DNA of 64,000 nucleotides from Bradyrhizobium manausense. Its GTDB lineage: Bacteria; Pseudomonadota; Alphaproteobacteria; Rhizobiales; Xanthobacteraceae. Numbering within the stretch: the stretch's first letter is position 1; every line of letters begins with the position of its first letter. The DNA lies in contig NZ_JAFCKB010000007.1 in the NCBI RefSeq assembly GCF_018130615.1, positions 279,962 through 343,961 on the forward strand, in the 5' to 3' direction. Shown here in pieces: positions 8,117 to 17,262 of the stretch. Both the position numbers and the translations under genes were made by a program. The notes beneath the pieces were generated by a model. That model made no database searches. It was not told where the DNA came from and was given only the letters and a program-made list of their open reading frames with translations.

Positions 8117-8221
8117 AATTTCGTCCCGGCGTAACAAACGTCGTCGTCGATCCGAAACTATCTTTCGAGGTGCGCCGGCTGCTAGCCTGGCGTGGAAACG
8201 CGATCGAGGAATGGATCGAAA

Positions 8222-8539
8222 ATGATCGGCGAAGTCGTTGTGATTGGCGGCCTGAATCTGCGTGATGATGTCCGGATCGAGGAATATGATCGGCTGGGCG
8301 AGCGCATGTACAACATTGTCAGCGGCCTTCCGGGCTTTCTGTCGGTCAAATCGTTCAAGGCCGACGACGGCGAGGAGCTGACCGTGTTTCGCTTTGCTTC
8401 GGAGGAGGCACTCGAAGCCTGGCGCACGCATCCGGAACATATCGAGGCGATGAAACGAGGGCATGCCGAATTCTATGCCAGCGGCCGCTTGCAGATCTGC
8501 AAGGTCATCCGCGAAGTCGGCCCGTTCGAGCACGCCTGA
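8222..8539 (+). CDS. Antibiotic biosynthesis monooxygenase (ABM) domain protein
   Basis: A 105-residue ferredoxin-like-fold protein (MIGEVVVIGGLNLRDD onward). The pattern LPGFLSVKSF ... ELTVFRFASEEALEAWRTHPEH is typical of ABM/heme-degrading-monooxygenase-like dimers. The start is taken at the ATG at 8222, which follows GAGGA at a slightly long spacing; an in-frame ATG 30 bases upstream is possible. It ends 12 bases from the convergent AraC regulator. The substrate is unknown. Confidence 0.8.
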   Translation: MIGEVVVIGGLNLRDDVRIEEYDRLGERMYNIVSGLPGFLSVKSFKADDGEELTVFRFASEEALEAWRTHPEHIEAMKRGHAEFYASGRLQICKVIREVGPFEHA

Positions 8540-8551
8540 TTTGAGTGTGAG

Positions 8552-9589
8552 CTAGGCTGCTGAGGCCGAGGGAGCGTCGACCGCCGTGGCCGGCGGACGA
8601 ACGCCCCTGCGCCAGTCGGTGAGAGTGCAGCCGAAGCGGCCGCGGAACCAGCGGGCCATGGCGCTTTGGGCCGAGAAGCCGAGCTGTGCGGCAATATCCG
8701 CCAACGGCCGGCCGGGGTCCTCGATCAGCTGGATCACGAGATCGGCGCGCTGCGCATCAAGGATGGCCGAGAAGCTGGTGCCTGATGCGGCAAGGTGCCG
8801 GTGAATGGTGCGGCGGGTACAGGCGAGATGCTCGGCGACGCGTTCGACCGTGCAGTCTCCGGTCGCGAGCAGGCTTCGCACGATCTCGTCGACCTTTCCC
8901 TCCCAGCTCGCCGGCCGGGTCTCGATCGCCTCGATCCGCTTGCGCAGATAGCTCGCGATCAAGGGATGCGCGCTCGGAATCCGCCGCTCCATGTCATGCG
9001 CCGACAATAGAATCGCGTCCTCCGCCGCATTGAAGGCCACGCGGCAACCGAAGAAGTCGCGGTAGCGCTTGCGGTCGCGCGGCGGCGGGTAGTGCAGGTG
9101 CACCTCCTGCGGCCGCCAGTCGCTGCCGAACAGTGACTGGATGATGCGGTGGACGCTGCCCAGCGCCATGTCGATCGACTGGCGCGGCGCGGTCGGCCGT
9201 CGTCCCCGCAAATGCAATCGGACGGTCACGGTCTGCTTGTCCCTGACTACGTCGAGCTTCATGCCGTCATGGTGGACATGGATGAAGCGGGAGAATGCTT
9301 CGATCGCCTCGCCGACGGTTGCCTGTTCGCGCACGATCAGGCCGACCGCGCCGAAATTGGTCAGCCCTCCGCGCTCGGCCAGCCGCAAGCCGAAATCTTC
9401 GGCACCGGAGGCTTCTGCCGACAATTCGAGCAAGCGACGCACGCTTGCAACGGCGATGGGGGTATCGGGCTTGTCGAGCACGGCCGGCGGCAGCCTGGCC
9501 TTGCGCATCATCTGCTTGGGGTCGAGCCCGACCGTCCGGGCGACTTCCGGGTAACAGCTCAGGCCTGCGCTGCGAACGAGGTCGGTCAT
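8552..9589 (-). CDS. AraC family transcriptional regulator (OruR/ArgR-like)
   Basis: A 345-residue regulator. The N-terminal two-thirds is an arabinose-binding-like sensing domain of the OruR/Arac_binding_2 type (GLDPKQMMRKARLPPAVLD ... FGLRLAERGGLTNFGAVG). The C-terminal AraC HTH pair runs from about residue 240 (CTVERVAEHLACTRRTIHRH and PLADIAAQLGFSAQSAMARW). The same frame stays open far upstream across the next gene, but the family N-terminus fits the ATG chosen here. The inducer and targets are not evident. It is divergent from the FixJ-like regulator gene, with about 200 bases between them. Confidence 0.88.
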   Translation of the reverse strand: MTDLVRSAGLSCYPEVARTVGLDPKQMMRKARLPPAVLDKPDTPIAVASVRRLLELSAEASGAEDFGLRLAERGGLTNFGAVGLIVREQATVGEAIEAFSRFIHVHHDGMKLDVVRDKQTVTVRLHLRGRRPTAPRQSIDMALGSVHRIIQSLFGSDWRPQEVHLHYPPPRDRKRYRDFFGCRVAFNAAEDAILLSAHDMERRIPSAHPLIASYLRKRIEAIETRPASWEGKVDEIVRSLLATGDCTVERVAEHLACTRRTIHRHLAASGTSFSAILDAQRADLVIQLIEDPGRPLADIAAQLGFSAQSAMARWFRGRFGCTLTDWRRGVRPPATAVDAPSASAA

Positions 9590-9793
9590 GCGACCAATTC
9601 CTGCCAGCCATTCCTGCAGATGTCTCGAAATGTAAAGTTTCTGTCCCGATCCGTCAAATCCGGGACCAGCGCGGAACATACATAGGGAAAAGCGACGCAC
9701 CGGCGGGAATGCCGTGCTCATGACGGCGCAGCAGGGCGGTTGGCCCCGCGGCCGTCTCGTATCATTTGACCAAGACATTGCTGGATCGGGATT

Positions 9794-10414
9794 ATGCCGG
9801 GGAACGTGTTTTCCAAGGGCGAGGTATTCGTCATCGACACCGACGCTGCCTCCCGCGAACAATTGTCCAAAGCGCTTCAACAGAGCGCCTATGACGTGAT
9901 CTGCTTTGCCGACGGCGCATCGCTGCTGTCGGAAGCCAAGGCGCGGATGCCGGCTTGCGTGCTGCTGGAGATGCCGCCGGATCGCTCCGCCCTCGATGTG
10001 CTCAGGCGCCTGCGCGAGGAAAACTGCATGGCGCCGGTGCTGATGACATCGGCGAACGGCAGCATCGCCATGGCGGTCGATGCGATCAAGAGCGGCGCTG
10101 CCGACTTCATCGAAAAGCCGTTCCGCACCCAGGATCTCGTCGGCCGGATCGATGCTGCGATCGATGAGTCTGCCCAGCCCGATTCGGCCAGGCACCGCTG
10201 GCTGCCAGGCTGCGAGCCCCTGACCGCGCGCGAAAACGACGTGCTCGCGCATCTCGCCGCCGGCCGGACCAACAAGGAGATCGCCCGGCGCTTGCATCTG
10301 AGCGCCCGCACGGTCGAGGGCTATCGCGCCAGCATTTTGAAGAAGGCGGGCGCCCGCAACGTGACGGATCTGCTCCGCCGCATCTTCGGCCAGGCGTCGC
10401 CCAGCCAGGTCTGA
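9794..10414 (+). CDS. FixJ/NarL-type response regulator with altered receiver site
   Basis: A 206-residue two-domain regulator: a receiver (about 10-125) and a LuxR-type HTH (about 140-200, PLTARENDVLAHLAAGRTNK ... LSARTVEGYRASILKKAG). The overall pattern, including DFIEKPF with the conserved lysine, matches FixJ. The phospho-acceptor aspartate is replaced by glutamate (E59 in VLLEMPPD), and the acidic pair is D15-T16 rather than D-D. No histidine kinase gene lies beside it. It may therefore act without phosphorylation, or E59 may mimic the phosphorylated state. The start is ATG, following GGGA. Confidence 0.85.
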   Translation: MPGNVFSKGEVFVIDTDAASREQLSKALQQSAYDVICFADGASLLSEAKARMPACVLLEMPPDRSALDVLRRLREENCMAPVLMTSANGSIAMAVDAIKSGAADFIEKPFRTQDLVGRIDAAIDESAQPDSARHRWLPGCEPLTARENDVLAHLAAGRTNKEIARRLHLSARTVEGYRASILKKAGARNVTDLLRRIFGQASPSQV

Positions 10415-10599
10415 ACGCTCCCAAGCTTGATTGTGCCGTGGCGTGGTGACGCGTTCCGCGGCCATGGTGCCGCCGCAGCGGCGCCCCATGGAAACCCCAA
10501 TCGAACCAGTTCCTTCCCTGCCGCGTCTCACCACGATGGCGTGGCATGTTTTCGTAGCGTCCGGCTGGCGGCGCGGCGATATCGGCAGGGAGAAATTTG

Positions 10600-12282
10600 A
10601 TGCGCACGATCGCAAGATGTCTGGCGACGACGAGCCTGGTCCTGGTGACCGCAGCACTCGGCTCGCCCTCATGGGCCACCGATGTGGATGCCACATCGGC
10701 CATCGACACCGTTACCGTCTATCCCGATGGCGCCACCGTCACCCGCGTGATCGCGATCGATCTCGCCTCCGGCGACTCGACGCTGGTCGCCAAGGATTTT
10801 CCGCTCTCGCTCGATCCATCCTCTCTCCGGGTCGAGGGCGAGGCGGGCGCAAAACTCACCATCGGCACCATCGATGCGCGGCCCCCGCGCGCGGCGCCGC
10901 CGGTCAATCTTCCCGAGCTCGACAGACGCATCGAGGCGCTCAAGGACGAGCGCGCCGATCTGCAAGGCACGATCGATGCAGCGACGGCCCGGCGTAAATT
11001 CGCGGAGCGCTTCGCCGAGGCCTCTCCCGCCGGCCTCGGTGACAAGGGCGAGGCACGCCCGATCACCGAATGGCGCGCGGCCTTTGCGGCGGTTTCCGAG
11101 GAGATCGCGGCCGCCGACAGCGCGATCCGCGATACGGTGCGAAAGCAGCGTGAGATCGATCGCCAGATTGCGCAGCTCGAAGCTGACAGAACCGACAAGC
11201 CGCCGCGCAAGCTCGAGGTTCGAATCGACGTCGCCGCCGCGGCTGCGACGAAAGCGACGCTGCGCGTCACTTACGCCGTCCGCAATGCGCGCTGGCTACC
11301 GCTCTATGACGCCCGGCTCGACACCGGCGCCAAGGATCGCAAGCCGCAGCTCGAGCTGGTCCGTCGCGCCGAGGTGACGCAATCCACCGGCGAGGACTGG
11401 TCGAACGTCGCGCTCGGCGTCTCCACCGTGCGTATCGCCCGTGGCGGCAGCGCACCGGAGCTCGGCTCGCTGGTGGCGCAATATCCGCAGGTGCCGAAGC
11501 CGATGGCGCTCGGCGCCGCTTCGGACCTGGCAAGGCCTGCTCCCGCCCAGCGTCAGATGTTGACGCCATCCTTCGCGGCCAAGGTTGCGGAGTCAGCCGA
11601 GCCGCGCGAGCGTGCAGACGAACAGCAAGCCGTTGCGGAGATCGGTGGTTTCCAGGCCACCTTCAAAATCCCCGGCCGCGTCAGCCTTGGTGCCGCCGAG
11701 GGTGCCAAGAGCCTGCGCATCGCTTCCATGAGCGTGCCCGCCGAGCTTGCGGCACGCGCCGCGCCGGTGCTGGACCCCACCGCTTTCCTCGAAGCCAGCT
11801 TCAAGCAGACCGACGACACGACCTTGCTGCCGGGCAAGGTCGCGATCTACCGTGATGGCGTTTTCGTCGGCCGCGGCAAGCTCTCGGCCTCGGCCAAGGA
11901 CGATATCGTGCGGCTCGGCTTCGGCGCCGATGACAAGGTCAAGATCGAGCGCGCGGTGCTCAAGCGCAACGAGGGATCGGCCGGCCTGATCGTGACGACC
12001 TCGAAGACCGACGAGCGCGCCTTCAAGACGACAATCCGCAACGGCCACGACTTCCCGATTCACGTTGTGATCGAGGATCAGCTGCCGGTCAGCGAGAACG
12101 ACGAGATCATCGTCGAGATGCTGCCCGCGACCACACCGCCCACCGCGAGCAATATTCGCGACAAGCGCGGCGTGCTGGAATGGTCGTTCGACGCCAAGCC
12201 CGGCGAGGTCAAGGACATCAACTTCGCCTGGCGCGTCCGCTGGCCGAAGGACAAGAGCATGGTGATCGTGCCGTCGGGCTAG
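10600..12282 (+). CDS. DUF4139 (mucoidy inhibitor MuiA-like) exported protein
   Basis: A 560-residue protein with a Sec signal peptide (MRTIARCLATTSLVLVTAAL ... WA), an N-terminal DUF4140 region beginning IDTVTVYPDGATVTRV, and a charged coiled-coil stretch (about 100-200, including ELDRRIEALKDERADLQG). The C-terminal DUF4139 domain has TYAVRNARWLPLYDARLD, STGEDWSNVALGVST, TTLLPGKVAIYRDGVFVG and a terminal WRVRWPKDK. The family is widespread and its function poorly known; muiA was linked to mucoidy. The start is ATG rather than the TTG immediately before it. A 16-bp-stem hairpin follows the stop. Confidence 0.88.
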   Translation: MRTIARCLATTSLVLVTAALGSPSWATDVDATSAIDTVTVYPDGATVTRVIAIDLASGDSTLVAKDFPLSLDPSSLRVEGEAGAKLTIGTIDARPPRAAPPVNLPELDRRIEALKDERADLQGTIDAATARRKFAERFAEASPAGLGDKGEARPITEWRAAFAAVSEEIAAADSAIRDTVRKQREIDRQIAQLEADRTDKPPRKLEVRIDVAAAAATKATLRVTYAVRNARWLPLYDARLDTGAKDRKPQLELVRRAEVTQSTGEDWSNVALGVSTVRIARGGSAPELGSLVAQYPQVPKPMALGAASDLARPAPAQRQMLTPSFAAKVAESAEPRERADEQQAVAEIGGFQATFKIPGRVSLGAAEGAKSLRIASMSVPAELAARAAPVLDPTAFLEASFKQTDDTTLLPGKVAIYRDGVFVGRGKLSASAKDDIVRLGFGADDKVKIERAVLKRNEGSAGLIVTTSKTDERAFKTTIRNGHDFPIHVVIEDQLPVSENDEIIVEMLPATTPPTASNIRDKRGVLEWSFDAKPGEVKDINFAWRVRWPKDKSMVIVPSG

Positions 12283-12306
12283 GATCCGTCGCGCCACAAA
12301 GAAGGT

Positions 12307-12340
12307 GCGCTCCCTCTCCCGCTTGCGGGAGAGGGAGCGC
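12307..12340. terminator. Bidirectional hairpin between convergent genes
   Basis: A perfect 16-bp stem (GCGCTCCCTCTCCCGC / GCGGGAGAGGGAGCGC) with a 2-base loop sits between the convergent DUF4139 and phytase-like genes. It has the sequence of the family B repeats and probably works as a transcript end on both strands. Confidence 0.6.
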
Positions 12341-12350
12341 AGAATTCGCC

Positions 12351-13706
12351 TCACTTCGCCTTCAGGAAGTCCGCGACCTCGAGCAGCATGAACTCGTCGT
12401 CGTCTGCCTTGTTGGGATCGCGGCTGGACGAGAACGGCAGATTGTTGTCGTTGCCGACGATGATGTGGCTGTCGTCGACGCGATCGACGTTCTCGATGGT
12501 GAAGAACGGGAAGGTGTAGACGCCGTCATTGAGGGCTTTCCGTGCCTTCTTGTCCGGGTCCTGGATCTTCAACAGGTCGATATAGCCGATCTTGCGCACG
12601 GGCTTACCGACATTGGAGTCCGAAAGCTCGATCTTGTAGATGCGCTTGAACTTGGCGATATCAGGGAAGCAGTTCTCGCCGCGGGTGCCAGACGGGCAGG
12701 CCTTGTCGGGCGTGCCTTCGCCGTTGTCGCGCTCGATCACGAGGCCGGCGTTCGGATCGATCATGTTGAAGTCGCCGATGGCATTGCCGTTCTGCTCGAA
12801 CACATATTGCCAGTAGCGGCCGGTGAATTTTTCCGCGGCGACGTCGAATTCGAGGATGCGGGAGGCTTCCTTGCCGTCGACCTTTTCCCAATCCTTCTTG
12901 TCGGCATCCCACAGCGGACCTTCGAGCAGGCCATAGAGGAACTTGCCGTCCTTCGAAGAAGCAAAACCTTCAAAGCCCTTGGAGCGGCGCAGATTGACGT
13001 TGGTATAGGTCGCGCCCGGTGCGCCCGGCGTCGCCACCGCCCAATGATCGGGCGAACGCACCGGCTTGCCGTCGGCGATGGTCTCGAACACCGCGAGGAT
13101 CTTGCCTGATTTGTCGGCCTTGAGGGTGTAGGGGCCGAACTCGTCGCCGATCCAGAAGGTGTCACCGATGATCTGGAAACCCTCGGTGTCGAAATCGGCG
13201 CCGGTGAGGTAGCGCTTCTCGGTGTCCTCGTGGACGATGCGGAACGGGACGCGTCTGTCGGGATCGTGCAGGAACACGGTCTCCTCGCGCTCGATCTTGC
13301 CGCCCGCCCAATCCATCTTGTAGTGGTTCAGGTACAGCATCGAGTCCATCGAATTGGCGCGCGCACCCATGCCGTTGTCGGTGATGACCCAGAAGCTGCC
13401 GTCGGGCATTGCCTTGATGCCGGAATGCCCCTGCAGCGGCTGGCCCTTGAACGGCAGCGAGACGCCGGTCGAACGCTCAAACGACTTGCCCATCACGGTG
13501 CCGAGCGCGTCGACGCGCTTGCCCGTGGTGTATTTGCCTGACGTCTTGAGATCGGCGGGCGCGTCGGCCGGCGCGTCGATGAAGGTCGCGGCCGGCATCA
13601 CCACGTGGCCGGCGAGCTTGGCCGGGAATTCGCCCTCGCTCTGTGCGAGCGCGGTGCTCGCGGTGAGAATGATCGTTGCGACGGAAGAGAGAAAAGTCGC
13701 GCGCAT
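12351..13706 (-). CDS. Esterase-like activity of phytase family protein, exported
   Basis: A 451-residue secreted protein with a signal peptide (MRATFLSSVATIILTASTALAQ) and a phytase-like beta-propeller domain. Motifs include LQGHSGIKAMPDGSFWVITD, GADFDTEGFQIIGDTFWIGD, EFGPYTLKAD, RRSKGFEGFASSKDGKFLYG and, late, NVDRVDDSHIIVGNDNNLPF. The family is annotated as esterase-like activity of phytase, so a phosphate ester or similar substrate outside the cytoplasm is likely. It is 84 bases downstream of two ABC permease genes on the same strand, so it may be co-transcribed and supply or process their substrate. That link is inference. Confidence 0.88.
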   Translation of the reverse strand: MRATFLSSVATIILTASTALAQSEGEFPAKLAGHVVMPAATFIDAPADAPADLKTSGKYTTGKRVDALGTVMGKSFERSTGVSLPFKGQPLQGHSGIKAMPDGSFWVITDNGMGARANSMDSMLYLNHYKMDWAGGKIEREETVFLHDPDRRVPFRIVHEDTEKRYLTGADFDTEGFQIIGDTFWIGDEFGPYTLKADKSGKILAVFETIADGKPVRSPDHWAVATPGAPGATYTNVNLRRSKGFEGFASSKDGKFLYGLLEGPLWDADKKDWEKVDGKEASRILEFDVAAEKFTGRYWQYVFEQNGNAIGDFNMIDPNAGLVIERDNGEGTPDKACPSGTRGENCFPDIAKFKRIYKIELSDSNVGKPVRKIGYIDLLKIQDPDKKARKALNDGVYTFPFFTIENVDRVDDSHIIVGNDNNLPFSSSRDPNKADDDEFMLLEVADFLKAK

Positions 13707-13790
13707 ATGCGTCTCCTGTTGGCGGACGACGCCTTATGCGGATCGCACATTGCAGTTTTGTGAAGCCGGGCCAAACGCCGCAGCGGGCGG

Positions 13791-14693
13791 TTACTCCTTT
13801 ACCGCGCCGGTGAGCGAAGACACGTAGTAGTCCACGAACAGCGAATAGAAGATCGCAACCGGCAGCGAGCCGAGCAGCGAACCCGCCATCAGCGCGCCCC
13901 ACTGGTAGACGTCGCCGGTGACGAGCTCGGTCAGGATCGCGACCGGCACGGTCTTGTTGGCGCCGCTCTGGATGAAGGCGAGCGCGTAGATGAATTCGTT
14001 CCAGGACAGCGTGAAGGAGAAGATACCGGCCGAGATCAGACCGGGTACGGCCAGCGGCAGCGTAATCCGTCGCAGGATCTGCAGCCGCGTCGCGCCATCG
14101 ACCAGCGCGCATTCCTCGAGCTCGTAGGGGATCGACTTGAAATAGCCGATCAGCAGCCAGGTGCAGAACGGCACCAGGAAGGTCGGATAGACCAGGATCA
14201 GTGCCAGCGGCGAATCGAACAGTCCGAACTGCACCACGACGGTCGCGAGCGGAATGAACAGGATCGACGGCGGCACGAGATAAGCCAGGTAAATGCCGAG
14301 GCCGACATAGGGGCTGCCGCGAAAGCGCAGGCGCTCGATCGCGTAGGCCGCGAGCGTGCTCGCGACGAGCGACAGCGTGGTCGCCCCGATCGCGACCAGC
14401 ATGGTCGTCCACAGCCAGCGCGGATAGGCGGTGTCGAACAGGAGGTGCTTGATATGCGCCAGCGTCGGCGAGGAGATCCAGAACGGGTTGTGCTCCCGGT
14501 AGTTCATCAGCTCGGCGTTCGGCTTGAACGAGGTAATCGCCATCCAGTAGAACGGAAACAGCAGGATCAGCACGAAGCAGCCGAGCGGCAGATAGATCAT
14601 CATCAGCCGGCGCAGCCCCGAATCCCAGGCCATGGTGTCGGGCGCGGCTTTTGCGTTGGCAGCAGCGGAGGCTTGCGCGACGGTATCAGTCAT
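13791..14693 (-). CDS. ABC transporter permease, carbohydrate type (MalG-like)
   Basis: A 300-residue inner-membrane permease with about six transmembrane segments. It carries the EAA loop pattern of the carbohydrate uptake family (ELEECALVDGATRLQILRRI, then LPLAVPGLISAGIFSFTLSW). The N-terminus is cytoplasmic and alanine-rich. It overlaps the upstream permease gene by 8 bases, so the two form a heterodimeric channel. The substrate is unknown. No ATPase gene is present in the cluster. Confidence 0.92.
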   Translation of the reverse strand: MTDTVAQASAAANAKAAPDTMAWDSGLRRLMMIYLPLGCFVLILLFPFYWMAITSFKPNAELMNYREHNPFWISSPTLAHIKHLLFDTAYPRWLWTTMLVAIGATTLSLVASTLAAYAIERLRFRGSPYVGLGIYLAYLVPPSILFIPLATVVVQFGLFDSPLALILVYPTFLVPFCTWLLIGYFKSIPYELEECALVDGATRLQILRRITLPLAVPGLISAGIFSFTLSWNEFIYALAFIQSGANKTVPVAILTELVTGDVYQWGALMAGSLLGSLPVAIFYSLFVDYYVSSLTGAVKE

Positions 14694-15642
14694 TGGCCTC
14701 TCCCTGCTGCCATTTGCGGCGTGCCAGGCCGAAATAGGAAAACAGCGTCGCGAACACCAGGAACGGGATCATCGACACCGCGATCGCCGCACCTTCGCCG
14801 AGCTCGCCGCCGGCGATGCCGCGCTGAAACGCCAGCGTCGCCAGCAGATGCGTCGAGTTGCCCGGGCCGCCACGCGTGATGGCGTAGACCAGCTGGAAGT
14901 CAGTGAAGGTGAAGATGATCGAGAAGGTCATGACGATGGCGAGGATCGGCATCATCATCGGGAAGGTGATGTAGCGGAAGCGTTGCCAGGCGCTGGCGCC
15001 GTCGAGCATGGCGGCTTCGTAGAGCGAGGGCGAGATGGTCTGCAGGCCCGCGAGCAGGGAGATCGCGACGAAGGGAATGCCGCGCCAGATATTGGCGGCG
15101 ATCAGCGAGAACCGCGCCGGCCAGGGCGAGCCGAGAAAGTCGATGTTGCTGTCGCGCCAGTGCAACACGTCGACCAGCAGATAGGAGATGATCGAGAACT
15201 GCGGATCGTAGATCCACCAGAAGGCCAGGGCCGAGAGCACCGTCGGCACGATCCAGGGCAACAGGATGATCGCCCGCAGCAGGCTCTTGAACGGAAAATG
15301 ATTGTTGAGCAGCAGCGCCAGCCAAAAGCCGAGTGCGAACTTTCCGAAGGTCGCGATTCCCGTGTAGACCACGCTGTAGAACACCGCGTTCCACCACAGG
15401 GAATCGGTGAGCAGATACTGGAAGTTCTCCAGACCTATGAACTCGCCCTTTCGGCCGATCGTGGTGTCGGTGAAGGCGAGCCAGATGCCGAGCCCCAGCG
15501 GATAGGTCAGGAACACCGCGAGCAGCCCGAGTGCAGGCGCGAGGCACATCGCCACCAGGAATGGCTTGTAGTCGAACAGGCGCACCAGCCAGTTCGGCTG
15601 CCGTTGTGCCAGCACGGGAGAGGAGAGGGTGGTCACGGACAT
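14686..15642 (-). CDS. ABC transporter permease, carbohydrate type (MalF/UgpA-like)
   Basis: A 318-residue permease with six predicted membrane segments and the EAA loop SLYEAAMLDGASAWQRFRYI followed by FPMMMPILAIVMTFSIIFTF. The N-terminal segment (FLVAMCLAPALGLLAVFLTY) and GLENFQYLL are typical of MalF/UgpA subunits. It is the partner of the following permease and lies downstream of the solute-binding protein gene on the same strand, separated by a 188-base gap that contains an interspersed repeat. Confidence 0.92.
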   Translation of the reverse strand: MSVTTLSSPVLAQRQPNWLVRLFDYKPFLVAMCLAPALGLLAVFLTYPLGLGIWLAFTDTTIGRKGEFIGLENFQYLLTDSLWWNAVFYSVVYTGIATFGKFALGFWLALLLNNHFPFKSLLRAIILLPWIVPTVLSALAFWWIYDPQFSIISYLLVDVLHWRDSNIDFLGSPWPARFSLIAANIWRGIPFVAISLLAGLQTISPSLYEAAMLDGASAWQRFRYITFPMMMPILAIVMTFSIIFTFTDFQLVYAITRGGPGNSTHLLATLAFQRGIAGGELGEGAAIAVSMIPFLVFATLFSYFGLARRKWQQGEAND

Positions 15643-15676
15643 CAGGGCGTTGTCCTGTTCTTGAAGGTCACTCCAC

Positions 15677-15825
15677 CGTCATTGCGAGCAACTTGTCCGC
15701 CGTAGCTCGGAGAGCGAAGGCGGAAGCGAAGCAATCCAGTCTGTCTCCGCAGTGAAAGTCTGGATTGCTTCGTCGCACCAGCGCAAAATTGCTCTGCAAT
15801 TTTGTCGCGGGCTCCTCGCAATGAC
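15677..15825. repeat. Interspersed repeat, family C (CGTCATTGCGAGC type)
   Basis: Begins CGTCATTGCGAGC and ends GCTCCTCGCAATGACG, with internal inverted GAAGCAATCCAG / CTGGATTGCTTC arms and an AAAATTGC / GCAATTTT hairpin. It lies inside an ABC operon between the binding-protein gene and the first permease gene. Part of it (TCCGCCGTAGCTCGGAGAGC) reappears inverted near 52080. Confidence 0.75.
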
Positions 15826-15830
15826 GATCG

Positions 15831-17174
15831 CTACTTCTGCCGCCGGAAGTACCGCTTGCAGCGCTGCTCGGCTTCCGCAGCTGCGGTCTCCGGCGTGGCT
15901 GCGCCGGTCGCAACCGATGCGCACATCTGGATCAGCACGTAGTCGGCGCTGACCGCACCCGTCGCCGTCGAGATCGGGCCCGCATAGCCGTCGTAATAGG
16001 TGCTGTTCATGGTGTCCTTGAAGATCTTCACCTTGGGATCCTGCGACCACACGGCGGCGTCGGCATAGGCGGCGAGTGGCTGCGCCCAGTAGCCGGAGTT
16101 GGCGTTGAGCCAAGGCTCGTACTGGTCCTTTTCCAGCATGAATTGCAGGAATGCCTTCGCGGCGTTGGGGTACTGGCTGTGCTTGAACACCATGGCGTTC
16201 AGCGTCAACCCCGCCATCGGCGAGACCTTGGCCACGCCCTTCGGCAGCAATTGATGCTCGCTGTCGTCGGCGATCGCCTTGGTCGCCGGATCGTTCTTCA
16301 GCGAAAAATACAGCGAGACGCCGTTGGCGGTCAGCGCGATCTCCTGCGCGGAATAGGCGCGGTTGTTGCTGACGTCGTTCCACGACGTCGTGCCGGGGAT
16401 GAAGGTGGGATAGAGCTGCTTGACCCAGTTCAGCGCGGCGATCGTCTCCTTGCTGTTGATGGTGACGTTACCATCTTCATCGAGCAGCGCCGCGTTGTGC
16501 GACCACAGTGCCCAGCTCGCAAAGCCGTTACCGTCGCCCTTGGCGTTGCCGAGCGCGAAGCCTGCCGGCTTGCCGGCCTTTTGCAGCTTCTGGCACAGGT
16601 CGAGGATGCCGGCATGGTCTTCCGGCACCTTGTCGAAGCCGACCGATTGCAGGATCGACTTGCGGTAGATCAGCGGACCTGCAGTCGCGCCGAACGGCAG
16701 GCCGATCCAGGTGCTGCTCTTGTTCTTCTTGCCGTAGCGCTGCGCCAGCGGCAGCCAGCCGCCATAACGCTTGCCGACATAGTCGGCGACGTCGGTGAGC
16801 TCGATCAGCTTGTCGATATAGATGTGCGGCGCATCGGAGAAGCCGATGATGATGTCGGGGCCGGCGCCGGAATTGGCGGTCACCGCGGTCTGCTGGTTGA
16901 TGTCCTCCCAGCCGACGAAATCGACCTTGACCTCGACGCCGGTCTCCTTGGTGAACTTGGCCGCATTGGCGCGGAACACGTCCTCGTCGGCCTGGACGAA
17001 GCGGACCGGCCGCAGCATGCGAAGCGTTGCGCCCTTCTCGATTGGCAGTTTCGGGGCGGGGACGTCGGCGGCCTTGATCGCGGATTGAGCGTGCGCTGCA
17101 ACACCAGTGGCAGCGACCGTTGCAGCGGACAGGCCCAGCGCCAAGGCATCACGACGTGTGATGTCGTTCCTCAT
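15831..17174 (-). CDS. ABC transporter solute-binding protein, carbohydrate type
   Basis: A 447-residue family-1 extracellular solute-binding protein. The leader is Tat-like (NDITRRDALALGLSAATVAA ... AHAQ), unusual but known for this family. The mature part has GPDIIIGFSDAPHIYIDKL, YGKKNKSSTWIGLPFGATAG and PMAGLTLNAMVFKHSQYPNA, which match the ugpB/malE-like fold. It is first of the three transport genes, downstream of a D-2-hydroxyacid dehydrogenase gene on the same strand. The likely ligand is a sugar or polyol, not determined here. Confidence 0.92.
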   Translation of the reverse strand: MRNDITRRDALALGLSAATVAATGVAAHAQSAIKAADVPAPKLPIEKGATLRMLRPVRFVQADEDVFRANAAKFTKETGVEVKVDFVGWEDINQQTAVTANSGAGPDIIIGFSDAPHIYIDKLIELTDVADYVGKRYGGWLPLAQRYGKKNKSSTWIGLPFGATAGPLIYRKSILQSVGFDKVPEDHAGILDLCQKLQKAGKPAGFALGNAKGDGNGFASWALWSHNAALLDEDGNVTINSKETIAALNWVKQLYPTFIPGTTSWNDVSNNRAYSAQEIALTANGVSLYFSLKNDPATKAIADDSEHQLLPKGVAKVSPMAGLTLNAMVFKHSQYPNAAKAFLQFMLEKDQYEPWLNANSGYWAQPLAAYADAAVWSQDPKVKIFKDTMNSTYYDGYAGPISTATGAVSADYVLIQMCASVATGAATPETAAAEAEQRCKRYFRRQK

Positions 17175-17262
17175 CAGTACCTCCCTATGATGTCTCCCTT
17201 CCCGGCGTTGATCGCCGGTGAAGGGCCGTTTCGGTCTTTCGGCGCGTTTTGCGCCGGCCGCC

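Noticed and set aside
8552-10696. 714-codon minus-strand frame including the AraC gene
   Set aside because: The upstream 369 codons run opposite the FixJ-like gene and are arginine- and proline-rich. Only the part from 9589 downward matches AraC regulators.
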